From contig URFG01000002.1 in assembly GCA_900547095.1 (NCBI GenBank), positions 62,001-126,000 on the forward strand: a stretch of DNA of 64,000 nucleotides, written 5' to 3'. A program made the translations under genes and the position numbers. The DNA is from an uncultured Oscillospiraceae bacterium. GTDB taxonomy: Bacteria > Bacillota > Clostridia > Oscillospirales > Acutalibacteraceae. The notes beneath the pieces were generated by a model. The model was not told the origin of the DNA, searched no databases, and was given only the letters and a program-made list of their open reading frames with translations. Positions 8,386-15,810 of this stretch are shown here, piece by piece (within the stretch, counting starts at the first letter, position 1; every line of letters starts with the position of its first letter).

Positions 8386-9138
8386 ACATTTGTATCTTAT
8401 TATATGTTTACTTATAGAGGGCTTCGTCGGGTCACCGATCTCCTCAGCTCTCGGATAACTGTGTTTTGAAATCTTCAACCCTCACGCTGCGAGCCTTGGA
8501 CACCTTAACAGGCAACGGCTTTTTTGGGCAGACTTCTCCTGTAGCTTTTAAAAAAGTCGCCCAAAATACGCGCAGAGAGGCGATTGCGCCACGCCGCTTC
8601 GCTATTGTATCAACGAGGTATCCGTATTCATAACTGTCCGACGTTTATTGAAAATTTCAATAAACTACACTTTCTACACGCGCCAAGCCACACATTTCCA
8701 CGTGCTTAACCTTTCGGTTTGTCTGTGCATTCCCTGCGCTTCTCCATACATGAGCGCGGTGGCTATGCCTCTCTCTCGGGATAGTTTTAACCAATGTACC
8801 GATTGTTTTTATCGGGTTAGGCTTAATGAGGTCTTTCTTCCGACTTTAACCCCTGACCAACATAGCGTGTGACAGTTGGGACACGCTATGACGAGCACAT
8901 TCTCTGAATCGGCTGTGCCAAACCAGCGTTATTATACTGGTATCGTCACCCAGTAGACAAATATTAGCTTAATGTATGCGCTAACATTTGCTCTCCCTTT
9001 TTACCAAAGGGCAGGTGCAACCGTTTGTGCGATTGCTCAACATTTTTAATATAGACGATAATTTTTTTAATGCCCCGACACTCGAGTTTTTTTTGACTAT
9101 ATTGATGTTCCAATACATAATTAAGGAGCATTTAAAAT
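8386..9138. other. 753-bp stretch without a credible gene, rich in stem-loops
   Basis: Neither strand has an ORF with a ribosome site and a protein-like sequence; the 74-aa frame at 8648 has no Shine-Dalgarno sequence and a biased composition. The first ~540 bp hold several strong hairpins (see the candidate RNA entry) and have a more even base composition than the flanking genes. The last ~200 bp, before the small ORF at 9139, are AT-rich with little structure. Confidence 0.6.
8400..8930. ncRNA. Candidate large structured RNA (~0.5 kb), unidentified
   Basis: Stem-loops seen directly: ttttgggcagactt (8522-8535) with aagtcgcccaaaa (8554-8566, one bulge); gtttattgaa with ttcaataaac (8643-8665); aacc/ggtt (near 8709-8720), which on the minus strand encloses a GAAA tetraloop; ccgat/atcgg (8799-8815); and catagcgtgt with acacgctatg (8861-8890, perfect 10 bp). 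Possible promoters exist on both strands: minus TTGTCT, 18 bp, TATAAT (8931-8960); plus TTGTAT, 17 bp, TATAGA (8390-8418). The GAAA loop slightly favours the minus strand. Large ornate RNAs such as ROOL and GOLLD occur on mobile DNA close to tRNA genes, and this setting resembles theirs, but I cannot match a consensus. Confidence 0.35.
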
Positions 9139-9396
9139 ATGGGTAGAAAGAAAAAATTAATAAACCATACAAACATACCTCAATATGCGATTGAACGCTT
9201 CGCAAGGTGTGTGTTCGATGACATTCGGACATTTTACGATAGCGAGGAAGGACAGAGGGAGTTCGCCTTGTGGAAGGCAGAACAAACTTCAAAATTACAT
9301 ACTGAAACACCAACAGCCACCGAAAATTCGGTGGCTGTTGATTTAGGGCTTTTTCTTTTTCTTTGGACCTCTTGGTTTGGACTGTGGGCGTATTAG
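9139..9396 (+). CDS. Small conserved-looking mobile-element protein, unknown function
   Basis: 85 aa, starting at ATG 9139 with AAGGAG ending 10 bases upstream. The basic N-terminus (GRKKKLINHTN) is followed by IPQYAIERFARCVFDDIRTF and SEEGQREFALWKAEQ, a pattern I associate with short hypothetical proteins beside relaxase genes in clostridial mobile elements. The family function is unknown. The codons for the last ~28 residues overlap a strong terminator-like hairpin (9311-9340), and the hydrophobic tail beyond it looks accidental, so the ancestral protein probably ended sooner. Confidence 0.55.
   Translation: MGRKKKLINHTNIPQYAIERFARCVFDDIRTFYDSEEGQREFALWKAEQTSKLHTETPTATENSVAVDLGLFLFLWTSWFGLWAY
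9311..9357 (+). terminator. Strong hairpin at the end of the small mobile-element gene
   Basis: caacagccaccgaa (9311-9324) pairs over 14 bp with ttcggtggctgttg (9327-9340), and T-rich sequence follows from 9351. It lies within the reading frame of the preceding small ORF. Confidence 0.65.
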
Positions 9397-9443
9397 TGTT
9401 CCGTTCGAGAAGTAAACAGTTTCATATCTTGCGAAATAAACAA

Positions 9444-9488
9444 ATAATCCGAACCCATCTCCAATAGGAAAGATTTGGTTCGGATTAT
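9444..9488 (-). terminator. Hairpin downstream of tRNA-Leu (terminator or element end)
   Basis: ataatccgaacc (9444-9455) and ggttcggattat (9477-9488) form a perfect 12-bp stem, with inner atct/agat pairing. It begins 8 bases after the tRNA 3' end on the minus strand and is followed by ttgttta. If the element inserted at the tRNA 3' end, this belongs to the element and would now terminate the tRNA transcript. Confidence 0.55.
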
Positions 9489-9495
9489 ATTGCTT

Positions 9496-9582
9496 TGGTG
9501 CCGCTGGCCGGACTTGAACCGGCACGGTGTTGCCACCGAGGGATTTTAAGTCCCTTGCGTCTGCCTATTCCGCCACAGCGGC
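9496..9582 (-). tRNA. tRNA-Leu (anticodon UAA)
   Basis: 87 nt including an encoded CCA. The acceptor stem is GCCGCTG with CAGCGGC and A73. The D-arm starts TGGCGGAATAGGCAGACGC as in bacterial leucine tRNAs, the anticodon stem-loop gggaCTTAAAAtccc gives anticodon UAA, and there is a long variable arm and the T-arm GGTTCAAGTCC. It borders the mobilizable element on the right and is the likely integration target. Confidence 0.97.
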
Positions 9583-9591
9583 ATATAATAT

Positions 9592-9620
9592 ATGATATTA
9601 TAAAACAGTTCTTTTGTCAA
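9592..9620 (-). promoter_or_regulatory. Promoter of tRNA-Leu
   Basis: On the minus strand a consensus TTGACA (9615-9620) is followed after 17 bp by TATCAT (9592-9597), with initiation expected a few bases before the tRNA 5' end. Confidence 0.65.
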
Positions 9621-9703
9621 GAATTTTTTAAAACGATTTTAATATTTTTACATCAGTTTAAAAAAATAGATAAAGATGTAAAAATTTGCAATTATTTTTA
9701 AGT

Positions 9704-9732
9704 TGACTTTATTTATCTTAATATCTTATAAT
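9704..9732 (+). promoter_or_regulatory. SigmaA-type promoter of the AraC regulator
   Basis: TTGACT (9704-9709), a 17-bp spacer and a consensus TATAAT (9727-9732) lie 35 bp before the start codon. Confidence 0.75.
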
Positions 9733-9766
9733 TAAAATAGTAAAAAATTTAAGTCGGTGATAATAA

Positions 9767-10582
9767 TTGCTTGATTCTCAATATGATGTTGTAGGTCACG
9801 ACCTTATGGGCGAGGATGGATTTTCCGTCAAAAAAAGGATTATAACAGAGCGCAGGGTGCTTCCTCATACTCATACTTTTTATGAGCTTACTTTATATCG
9901 TAATTATAAAGGTATGATTACTTTAAACGGCGTTGAATTCAACGTAGACGGCGCATTTGCTGTTTTATTGCCGCCGAGTGATAATCATTCTATGCTTATC
10001 GAAAATGAAGAAAGTGAATCTATTCAGATATTATTCACTAAAATTTTTATGGCGCAGTCCGCAGATAAATATTTTCCGAGAACAACTCTTTATTTTACAG
10101 ACCCTTTAAGCAGGCCTCTTCTTATTGAACTTTTCGAAGAAGTAAATAAAATAGGAAAAGCAAATCATTATTCAGGATGTCTTATAGCGTCTATCGTGCA
10201 GCATTTCAGGACTTACGGTAACACTGTTATTAAGAATATATCGATAAAGAGCCACGAAATAGTAGTATCCGCTATGAATTTTATTAATGAAAATTTCACG
10301 GAAGAAATTTATCTTACAACCGTTGCAAAACATTTGAATGTCAGTCCGCAGTATCTTTCATCGGTTTTTGTCGACGAATGTAAAATAAACTTTGTCGACT
10401 ATCTTTCGGAAATAAGACTGAGATATGCCGCCGAACAGCTTAAAAACACAAAGCTGAGCGTAACAGAAATATGTTATACAAGCGGTTACAGAAACATTTC
10501 AAATTTTATGCGCAGTTTTAAGCGCACTTTCGGCGTGACTCCCAGAGCATACAGAATAAACTCGCAGACCAATAAAAAATAA
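9767..10582 (+). CDS. AraC family transcriptional regulator
   Basis: 271 aa, starting at TTG 9767, with GGTGA six bases upstream. The N-terminal half (~20-130) has the pattern of a cupin ligand-binding domain (HTHTFYELTLY, the expected metal/ligand face). Residues ~165-265 hold the two helix-turn-helix motifs of the AraC DNA-binding domain (LTTVAKHLNVSPQYLSSVF and VTEICYTSGYRNISNFMRSF, then FKRTFGVTPRAYR). Regulators of this layout usually sense a sugar and activate neighbouring carbohydrate genes. It directly precedes, in the same direction, the glycan-surface locus at 10.7-22.7 kb and is probably its activator. The ligand is unknown. Confidence 0.95.
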   Translation: MLDSQYDVVGHDLMGEDGFSVKKRIITERRVLPHTHTFYELTLYRNYKGMITLNGVEFNVDGAFAVLLPPSDNHSMLIENEESESIQILFTKIFMAQSADKYFPRTTLYFTDPLSRPLLIELFEEVNKIGKANHYSGCLIASIVQHFRTYGNTVIKNISIKSHEIVVSAMNFINENFTEEIYLTTVAKHLNVSPQYLSSVFVDECKINFVDYLSEIRLRYAAEQLKNTKLSVTEICYTSGYRNISNFMRSFKRTFGVTPRAYRINSQTNKK

Positions 10583-10716
10583 TATTTTTTAAAATGTTTT
10601 TTCTTTTAAATTAAAAAAGTACAATTTATTATTAATTTTATTGTAGCTTTTAAAACTTCGAAGAATTATTATTAATGTATAAGAGATAATTATATCATTT
10701 TGGAGGTCGAACAATA

Positions 10717-13401
10717 ATGAAAAAATCTTTTCTCGCATCGCTCTTAGCTTTTGCTTTGGTCCTGGGAGTTGCTTTTCCTTTAAGCTCCGGTCTTAAAGCT
10801 AAAGCTGCTACCGACGAAGAGGCGATTGCTCAGATCAAATCAGCTTTTAATGAGATTTATACTACTAAAACGGTGCTGATGCCTACCCGCCAGAAAATAA
10901 GCACTGCCTCTGCTGCCGCTATCAGCGAAGGCGAAACAGAGGGGAAATCCTATTATGTTAAAACCGGTAATGCGCTTCCGTCCGTAGGCGGGAAAGCAGT
11001 AAAATTAGGCGATACATGGGGATTGTTCAGAGAATTCGGTGACGGCAGCTCAACTTCTTCCGATGATTCAACAAACCGTATGCTTTTCGATTATAAAAAA
11101 GGCGGATATCCTGCGGAAGACGCCGCAAAAATGAAAGACTATGAATTATCGCTTTATGTTGCTTCCGCTCCCGAAAACAAAGATATTTTCCTTAAATTCA
11201 ACTCCGTTATTAAAGACGGTACCTCTTATAAGAGCGGATTATTTACTGTTTCTTCCGATAACATAGGAAAATGGATAACGATTAAATCTTCCGATCTTTC
11301 CAATCAGAATTGGCAGTATATCCTTAAAAACGTTGATTTTACAGACTCAGCTAACATTTTACAGCTTCAGGTAAATGTTTATGATTCAGTAGCAAATGGG
11401 GCAACAGGTCCCGTAATCTATACCGGATCTGTTTTAGGTCATTTTGCAATCGATACTCCGGCTGCTTTCAACGATGAAAACGCTACCCTTAATGATGTTA
11501 TCCTTGCTGCTAAAAAGGTTATAACGGACAATAAAAATGTTTCCGATATCTATAATCTTGATGCTTTGGAAACCGCGGTTAACAATGTTGTAGAAAACTT
11601 AAGTGAAGATCAAGTAAAATCTCTCCTCGTTACAGCTTATAATAACTTAGAAAAAGCTTCTGTTTTACAGACAAAAGTTTATAAAGATGCAGCATTTTCT
11701 TTTGTTCCTTCAAGAGAAAAAGCCGGCGGCACAAACTATGATGCTGTTTCCGCTAACAGCGGTGCATACTTTACAAACACCGATGAAAATATAGCTAATC
11801 TTCCCTATGGAATTGATAAGGCATATATCGGCGATGCCTATCTTAAGTTTGAGCGTTCTTATAATGCCGGTTCATCTTCTTCCGACAGACTCATGTTCGG
11901 TGATTATAATGCATTTGGTGATTATATTTCGAGCACAATGACTTTTACCGACGCAATGGGTGACTATTCCGATTTAAAATTAGCTCTTTATATTCAAGAT
12001 GTTTCAAAATCAGGAAGAGTTCAGTTCCAGTTTATAAGCGCTGCTTCAACGACAGTTAATGCTAAATATCTTGACATAAGCCCATCTCTTGCAGGCAAAT
12101 GGATTGTGCTCAGCCTTTCCGATATGTTTGACGGTGATATCAAAGCTTTAAATACCGCTATAAACGGTAATTTAGGTTTCTTCCAGCTCACTTCAACGGG
12201 TGCGGTATATAAAGGTTATATAGGCTCGCTCGTTAAAACAAAATCTGTTGATCAGATAAATGTTTCTAGCTATAACAATTTCGATATTATCGACACAATT
12301 CTCGCAGTTGACGATCTCGCAACCGCTAATGCTGACTGTGCAAATATCCAGGTTCTTGCTGATTTCCTTACATTTTTAAAGACAAAGTATGCGACTGAAA
12401 TTGTTTCAAGAAGAGAAATCAAATCGGCAGCTGACGAAGTTAAATCGGCTTATAATTCCGTAAAGACTGAAACAGTTACCTCTATCAAGCCTTTTGACGA
12501 GAAGAAAAACGGCTCAACAGGTACTGCAAGTGCCGTTGGAGCAGAGAACTTCTATGTAACTGACGAACATTCCTTTATCGAAAATACTGATCTTGCTCTT
12601 TCTCAGAAGCTTATGGGAACAAACTTTGCTCACATCCATTGGCTCTATGACAATATCGGAACAAACGGAGTAACCGGCTATCCCGGTTATGGCGATAGCT
12701 CAACTGACAGAATAATCTACGGATATAGCTCAGGATACTGGGCAAACTTCGATATGTCCGATTATGACGGATTTTATCTTAACGCTTATATAAAGGATGT
12801 TAAATCAGAAGGTTCTTTGTTCCCATTCATTATAACTGTTAAAGCCGATGCAAGCGGTTCGGATAAGTATCTTTCCGGAAATAAGATAAGTGTTACCAAT
12901 GATTTAGCCGGTAAATGGGTAACCCTTACCGATAAAGACCTTTATAACGGCGGATTATCCGCAATTAAAGCTGACAGCGGAAACATTCACTTAGGCTCTT
13001 TACAGTTAGGTCTTTGCGAAACTCTCGCAGTTGACGGTTACTTCGGTTCATTGGTATTCTACAAGAATCCCGATCCCGTTGATATGAGCGCAATGACTTA
13101 TGAAGAGGTTTATACTTTTGCAAAAGATAAACTTGCTGAATTTGACGCCGCAGGCGCTCCTGAAACTACCGATCTTAGAAACGCTTTGGTAAAACTCGGT
13201 AATGCTCTTTCTAAGACAACCGTAAAAGGCTGTGTATCAGGAAATTACACCTTAGGCGTAACCGTTAAAGACGCTGTAAGACTTAACGCTTACTTAAATG
13301 ATAATACTGTTGCAATAGATAAATATGCGGCGGATATTAATAACGACGGCGTTATAAACGAAACCGATCTTACCTTACTTTTAGACCTTATCTTAAAATA
13401 A
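10717..13401 (+). CDS. Secreted protein with three repeats of an unrecognised module and a C-terminal dockerin
   Basis: 894 aa, starting 10 bases after GGAGGT. The signal peptide ends near AKA-AT (about residue 31). Three modules of about 180-200 residues follow (~45-250, ~330-510, ~590-790). Each opens with a helical segment and a VPSREKA/MPTRQK-like strand, and contains DRLMFG- or DRIIYG-like turns, LYIxDV, GKWI or GKWV, and closes with a YIGSLV-like strand. I do not recognise the family; predicted beta content suggests a carbohydrate-binding sandwich. The C-terminus (~840-894) is a type I dockerin: a degenerate first Ca2+ loop and a clear second one, DINNDGVINETDLTLLLDLI. That implies docking to a cohesin, none of which lies in the window. 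The same module recurs in the 1736-aa protein downstream. Confidence 0.85.
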   Translation: MKKSFLASLLAFALVLGVAFPLSSGLKAKAATDEEAIAQIKSAFNEIYTTKTVLMPTRQKISTASAAAISEGETEGKSYYVKTGNALPSVGGKAVKLGDTWGLFREFGDGSSTSSDDSTNRMLFDYKKGGYPAEDAAKMKDYELSLYVASAPENKDIFLKFNSVIKDGTSYKSGLFTVSSDNIGKWITIKSSDLSNQNWQYILKNVDFTDSANILQLQVNVYDSVANGATGPVIYTGSVLGHFAIDTPAAFNDENATLNDVILAAKKVITDNKNVSDIYNLDALETAVNNVVENLSEDQVKSLLVTAYNNLEKASVLQTKVYKDAAFSFVPSREKAGGTNYDAVSANSGAYFTNTDENIANLPYGIDKAYIGDAYLKFERSYNAGSSSSDRLMFGDYNAFGDYISSTMTFTDAMGDYSDLKLALYIQDVSKSGRVQFQFISAASTTVNAKYLDISPSLAGKWIVLSLSDMFDGDIKALNTAINGNLGFFQLTSTGAVYKGYIGSLVKTKSVDQINVSSYNNFDIIDTILAVDDLATANADCANIQVLADFLTFLKTKYATEIVSRREIKSAADEVKSAYNSVKTETVTSIKPFDEKKNGSTGTASAVGAENFYVTDEHSFIENTDLALSQKLMGTNFAHIHWLYDNIGTNGVTGYPGYGDSSTDRIIYGYSSGYWANFDMSDYDGFYLNAYIKDVKSEGSLFPFIITVKADASGSDKYLSGNKISVTNDLAGKWVTLTDKDLYNGGLSAIKADSGNIHLGSLQLGLCETLAVDGYFGSLVFYKNPDPVDMSAMTYEEVYTFAKDKLAEFDAAGAPETTDLRNALVKLGNALSKTTVKGCVSGNYTLGVTVKDAVRLNAYLNDNTVAIDKYAADINNDGVINETDLTLLLDLILK

Positions 13402-13455
13402 AACTTTTTTACAATATGATCTGTATGAGATAACGACGCTCTCGTGCATTTTCAT

Positions 13456-13495
13456 AAAAAAAGTGCATAGTGCAAATGCACTATGCACTTTTTAT
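13456..13495. terminator. Bidirectional-type terminator after the dockerin gene
   Basis: aaaaagtgcatagtgc (13458-13473) and its perfect inverse (13478-13493) enclose 4 bases and end in a run of T, 55 bp after the stop codon. Confidence 0.9.
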
Positions 13496-13518
13496 ATCCG
13501 ATATACAGGAGATTTGTT

Positions 13519-15795
13519 ATGAAAAAGATGATTTCTCAAAAAATAATAAGTGTTCTGACTGTTATTATTCTTCTCGCCATAACTCTTTTTGGCACTTTTT
13601 CTTTAACTGCTGCCGCAGAAGAAAGAAAGCGAACAATATCAGTGAATACTTCAAGTGTTATTCAGGAAGATTTCTGGGGTAACGGCAATAACTTATGGAC
13701 TTATTCTTACTATGCCGGTATGAATGACGCCTATAATCTTATTAATGTTAACCGCACCGATACAAATCAGCCTAAGATAATGCGAATAATGTTTATGCCG
13801 CAGTGGCTGACTTATACCGACCGCACGCCCGAAGAACAGCAAGCTGCCTGGGAAGCAGGGGACTATAAATGGGATTCTGTGGATACGGTCAATTTTTTTA
13901 AAAAAGTTAAAATGTATCAGGAATCCGGCACTGTTGTTCAGTTTAATATGGGCGGAAGATGCTCTAAAGATACTAAAATGAGCGAATGGTTTCCTGTAAA
14001 AGACTCTTTTGTTACTTTTAACGGTACTCCAAGAGAGGCTAAAACCCGCGGCGCACCGGCAAATTTAAAGGCTTTTGCAAAAGCAACTGCCGCTGTTTTC
14101 GTGAAAGCAAAACAAATGGGCATCACAAATATGAAAAGGCTTTCGTTTTATAACGAGGTTGCAGGTTACACCTTTGAGGCATTTTTCGATAAGCGCGTTT
14201 ATTGGGTGGAAATGATAAAGCTCGTTCACGAAGAATTAAAAGCCGCAGGTTTCAGAAATAAAGGTACCGAAGATTATGTTTATATCGACGGCACTGAAAC
14301 CGCAGGATTTATTTCACATTCCACAGTATCAAATTTCGATGATTATGTTTATGAGCATTTAAGAGATGAAAACGGCGATCCCATTTTCGATACGCTTAGC
14401 AATCATCAATATATGAGAGTATCAAATGAGGAATATATAAAGGAATCCGAAGATATCGTAAAAAGATATTCGGATACTCCGATTTTCAATACCGAAGGAT
14501 CGGCAGAATTACAAAAAGAAAATTCTGATAATACAAACGGTGAGTACAATTTGTCATATGGAGTCAACGATTCCTCAATTTGTCTTATTCTTGCTAATAC
14601 CGGTTTTGCAGGTAACGCATTATGGTATGAAAGTGCGGAATATTTAGGAGATCCTTTCTATATTGAGCAGTCCGGAAGAAAAATGTGCAACTGGGAATTT
14701 CCCACAAGAGGCACATTTGATGTTGGCGAAAATAATGCTCAGCGCGGACTTTTTTACAGATATGTAGACGCTCATTCCAAAGTTTATAAAACCGCCTCTT
14801 CCGATGATGATATCTATGCAGCGTCATTTGCAAACAAGGATAATAAATATTCCGTATTTGCAGAGTTTGATTACGGAAAGTCCGGAGTAAGCAGAGAAAT
14901 AACCGTTGAGTTCACAGGAAATAATGTTCCTGCCGACGGCACGGTTTTCGAGCGCCATATATATGTTTTCCCCGATAAAAAAGAAGGTCAGGATCTGCCT
15001 GACAGCGACGATCTCTCTTATTACAGGGACTCTGACGGCAACACCGTCGGCGGAGGCAACGCTATAATTCCCGTTACCGATAAAAAGCTTACCGTTTCGA
15101 ACGGAAAAATCGTCGATACCGATATAGGCGATAAGCATTATTTGGTTCTTTATACAATGCTTGACGAGCAGACTCAGATAGAAGTTAATACAAACACTCA
15201 GACTGTTGATTATAAAGCAAACAAGACGACAAAACAGGGAACTTTTGAGGGAATTGAATTCCCCACAGCGCCGAACGGCACCACAGAGCTTTCCGTAAGA
15301 AAGATTTACGGATCGGATTGCTCCTTAAATGATATCAGGTGGGAAATCGTCGGCAAAAACCCTGCCGCTTTAAATTATTATAATTCTACATACGACGAGC
15401 AGACAGGGCTTGGCGGCGGTTACGGAATGACGACTGAAAACTGCGGCAATTTAAGCACTACCTCAGGCGGAAGCGTTATTTATACCGCTTCGAATACCGA
15501 AATAGGAGATACAGTGGCGATCAAAGCTTATTTAAACTCTGATCCCGATTCTTACAGAATTATTATAATTCCTATAGGTTACAGCGTAACATTTGAAAGC
15601 AATAACGGCGAATCCGCTTTCACAAAATCTTATGCTGTGGGAGAATATGAAGTTTATCTTCCTACTCCCGAAAAAGACGGCAAGGTTTTTGAGGGCTGGT
15701 ATGATAATCCGTCTTTCACAGGCGAAAAATATGAAAAGTCCGATAAAGAAAAATTAAGCGGCGGCAAAACGCTTTATGCTAAGTGGTCGGCATAA
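13519..15795 (+). CDS. Secreted glycoside hydrolase, clan A-like TIM barrel, with InlB-type repeat
   Basis: 758 aa from the ATG at 13519; AGGAG 7 bases upstream decides against the longer frame at 13483. The signal peptide runs to about residue 33. Residues ~45-430 read as a (beta/alpha)8 glycosidase. FYNEVAGY has Asn212-Glu213, the Asn-Glu pair typical of the acid/base in clan GH-A, and FNTEGSAE has Glu326 in the position expected for the nucleophile at the end of strand 7. It resembles GH39/GH30-type enzymes, but I cannot fix the family. A beta-rich region follows (~430-680), then a List-Bact repeat (~690-758: VTFESNNGE, FEGWYDNPSFTGEKY, TLYAKW), common on surface proteins. It would cut a polysaccharide outside the cell. 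The next gene follows after 15 bp. Confidence 0.85.
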   Translation: MKKMISQKIISVLTVIILLAITLFGTFSLTAAAEERKRTISVNTSSVIQEDFWGNGNNLWTYSYYAGMNDAYNLINVNRTDTNQPKIMRIMFMPQWLTYTDRTPEEQQAAWEAGDYKWDSVDTVNFFKKVKMYQESGTVVQFNMGGRCSKDTKMSEWFPVKDSFVTFNGTPREAKTRGAPANLKAFAKATAAVFVKAKQMGITNMKRLSFYNEVAGYTFEAFFDKRVYWVEMIKLVHEELKAAGFRNKGTEDYVYIDGTETAGFISHSTVSNFDDYVYEHLRDENGDPIFDTLSNHQYMRVSNEEYIKESEDIVKRYSDTPIFNTEGSAELQKENSDNTNGEYNLSYGVNDSSICLILANTGFAGNALWYESAEYLGDPFYIEQSGRKMCNWEFPTRGTFDVGENNAQRGLFYRYVDAHSKVYKTASSDDDIYAASFANKDNKYSVFAEFDYGKSGVSREITVEFTGNNVPADGTVFERHIYVFPDKKEGQDLPDSDDLSYYRDSDGNTVGGGNAIIPVTDKKLTVSNGKIVDTDIGDKHYLVLYTMLDEQTQIEVNTNTQTVDYKANKTTKQGTFEGIEFPTAPNGTTELSVRKIYGSDCSLNDIRWEIVGKNPAALNYYNSTYDEQTGLGGGYGMTTENCGNLSTTSGGSVIYTASNTEIGDTVAIKAYLNSDPDSYRIIIIPIGYSVTFESNNGESAFTKSYAVGEYEVYLPTPEKDGKVFEGWYDNPSFTGEKYEKSDKEKLSGGKTLYAKWSA

Positions 15796-15810
15796 GAAAG
15801 GAGAAAATAT

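Noticed and set aside
8648..8872. 74-aa forward frame in the hairpin-rich stretch
   Set aside because: No Shine-Dalgarno sequence, no recognisable pattern, and it covers several stem-loops.
8365..8990. Group II intron in the relaxase downstream region
   Set aside because: I could not find a GTGCG-type 5' end or a domain V hairpin, and there is no intron-encoded protein.
9093..9121. TTGACT, 17 bp, CATAAT before the small ORF at 9139
   Set aside because: Initiation would fall at the Shine-Dalgarno sequence itself, leaving no usable ribosome site on the mRNA.
9343..9525. 60-aa reverse frame
   Set aside because: Its start lies inside the tRNA-Leu gene and it has no ribosome site.
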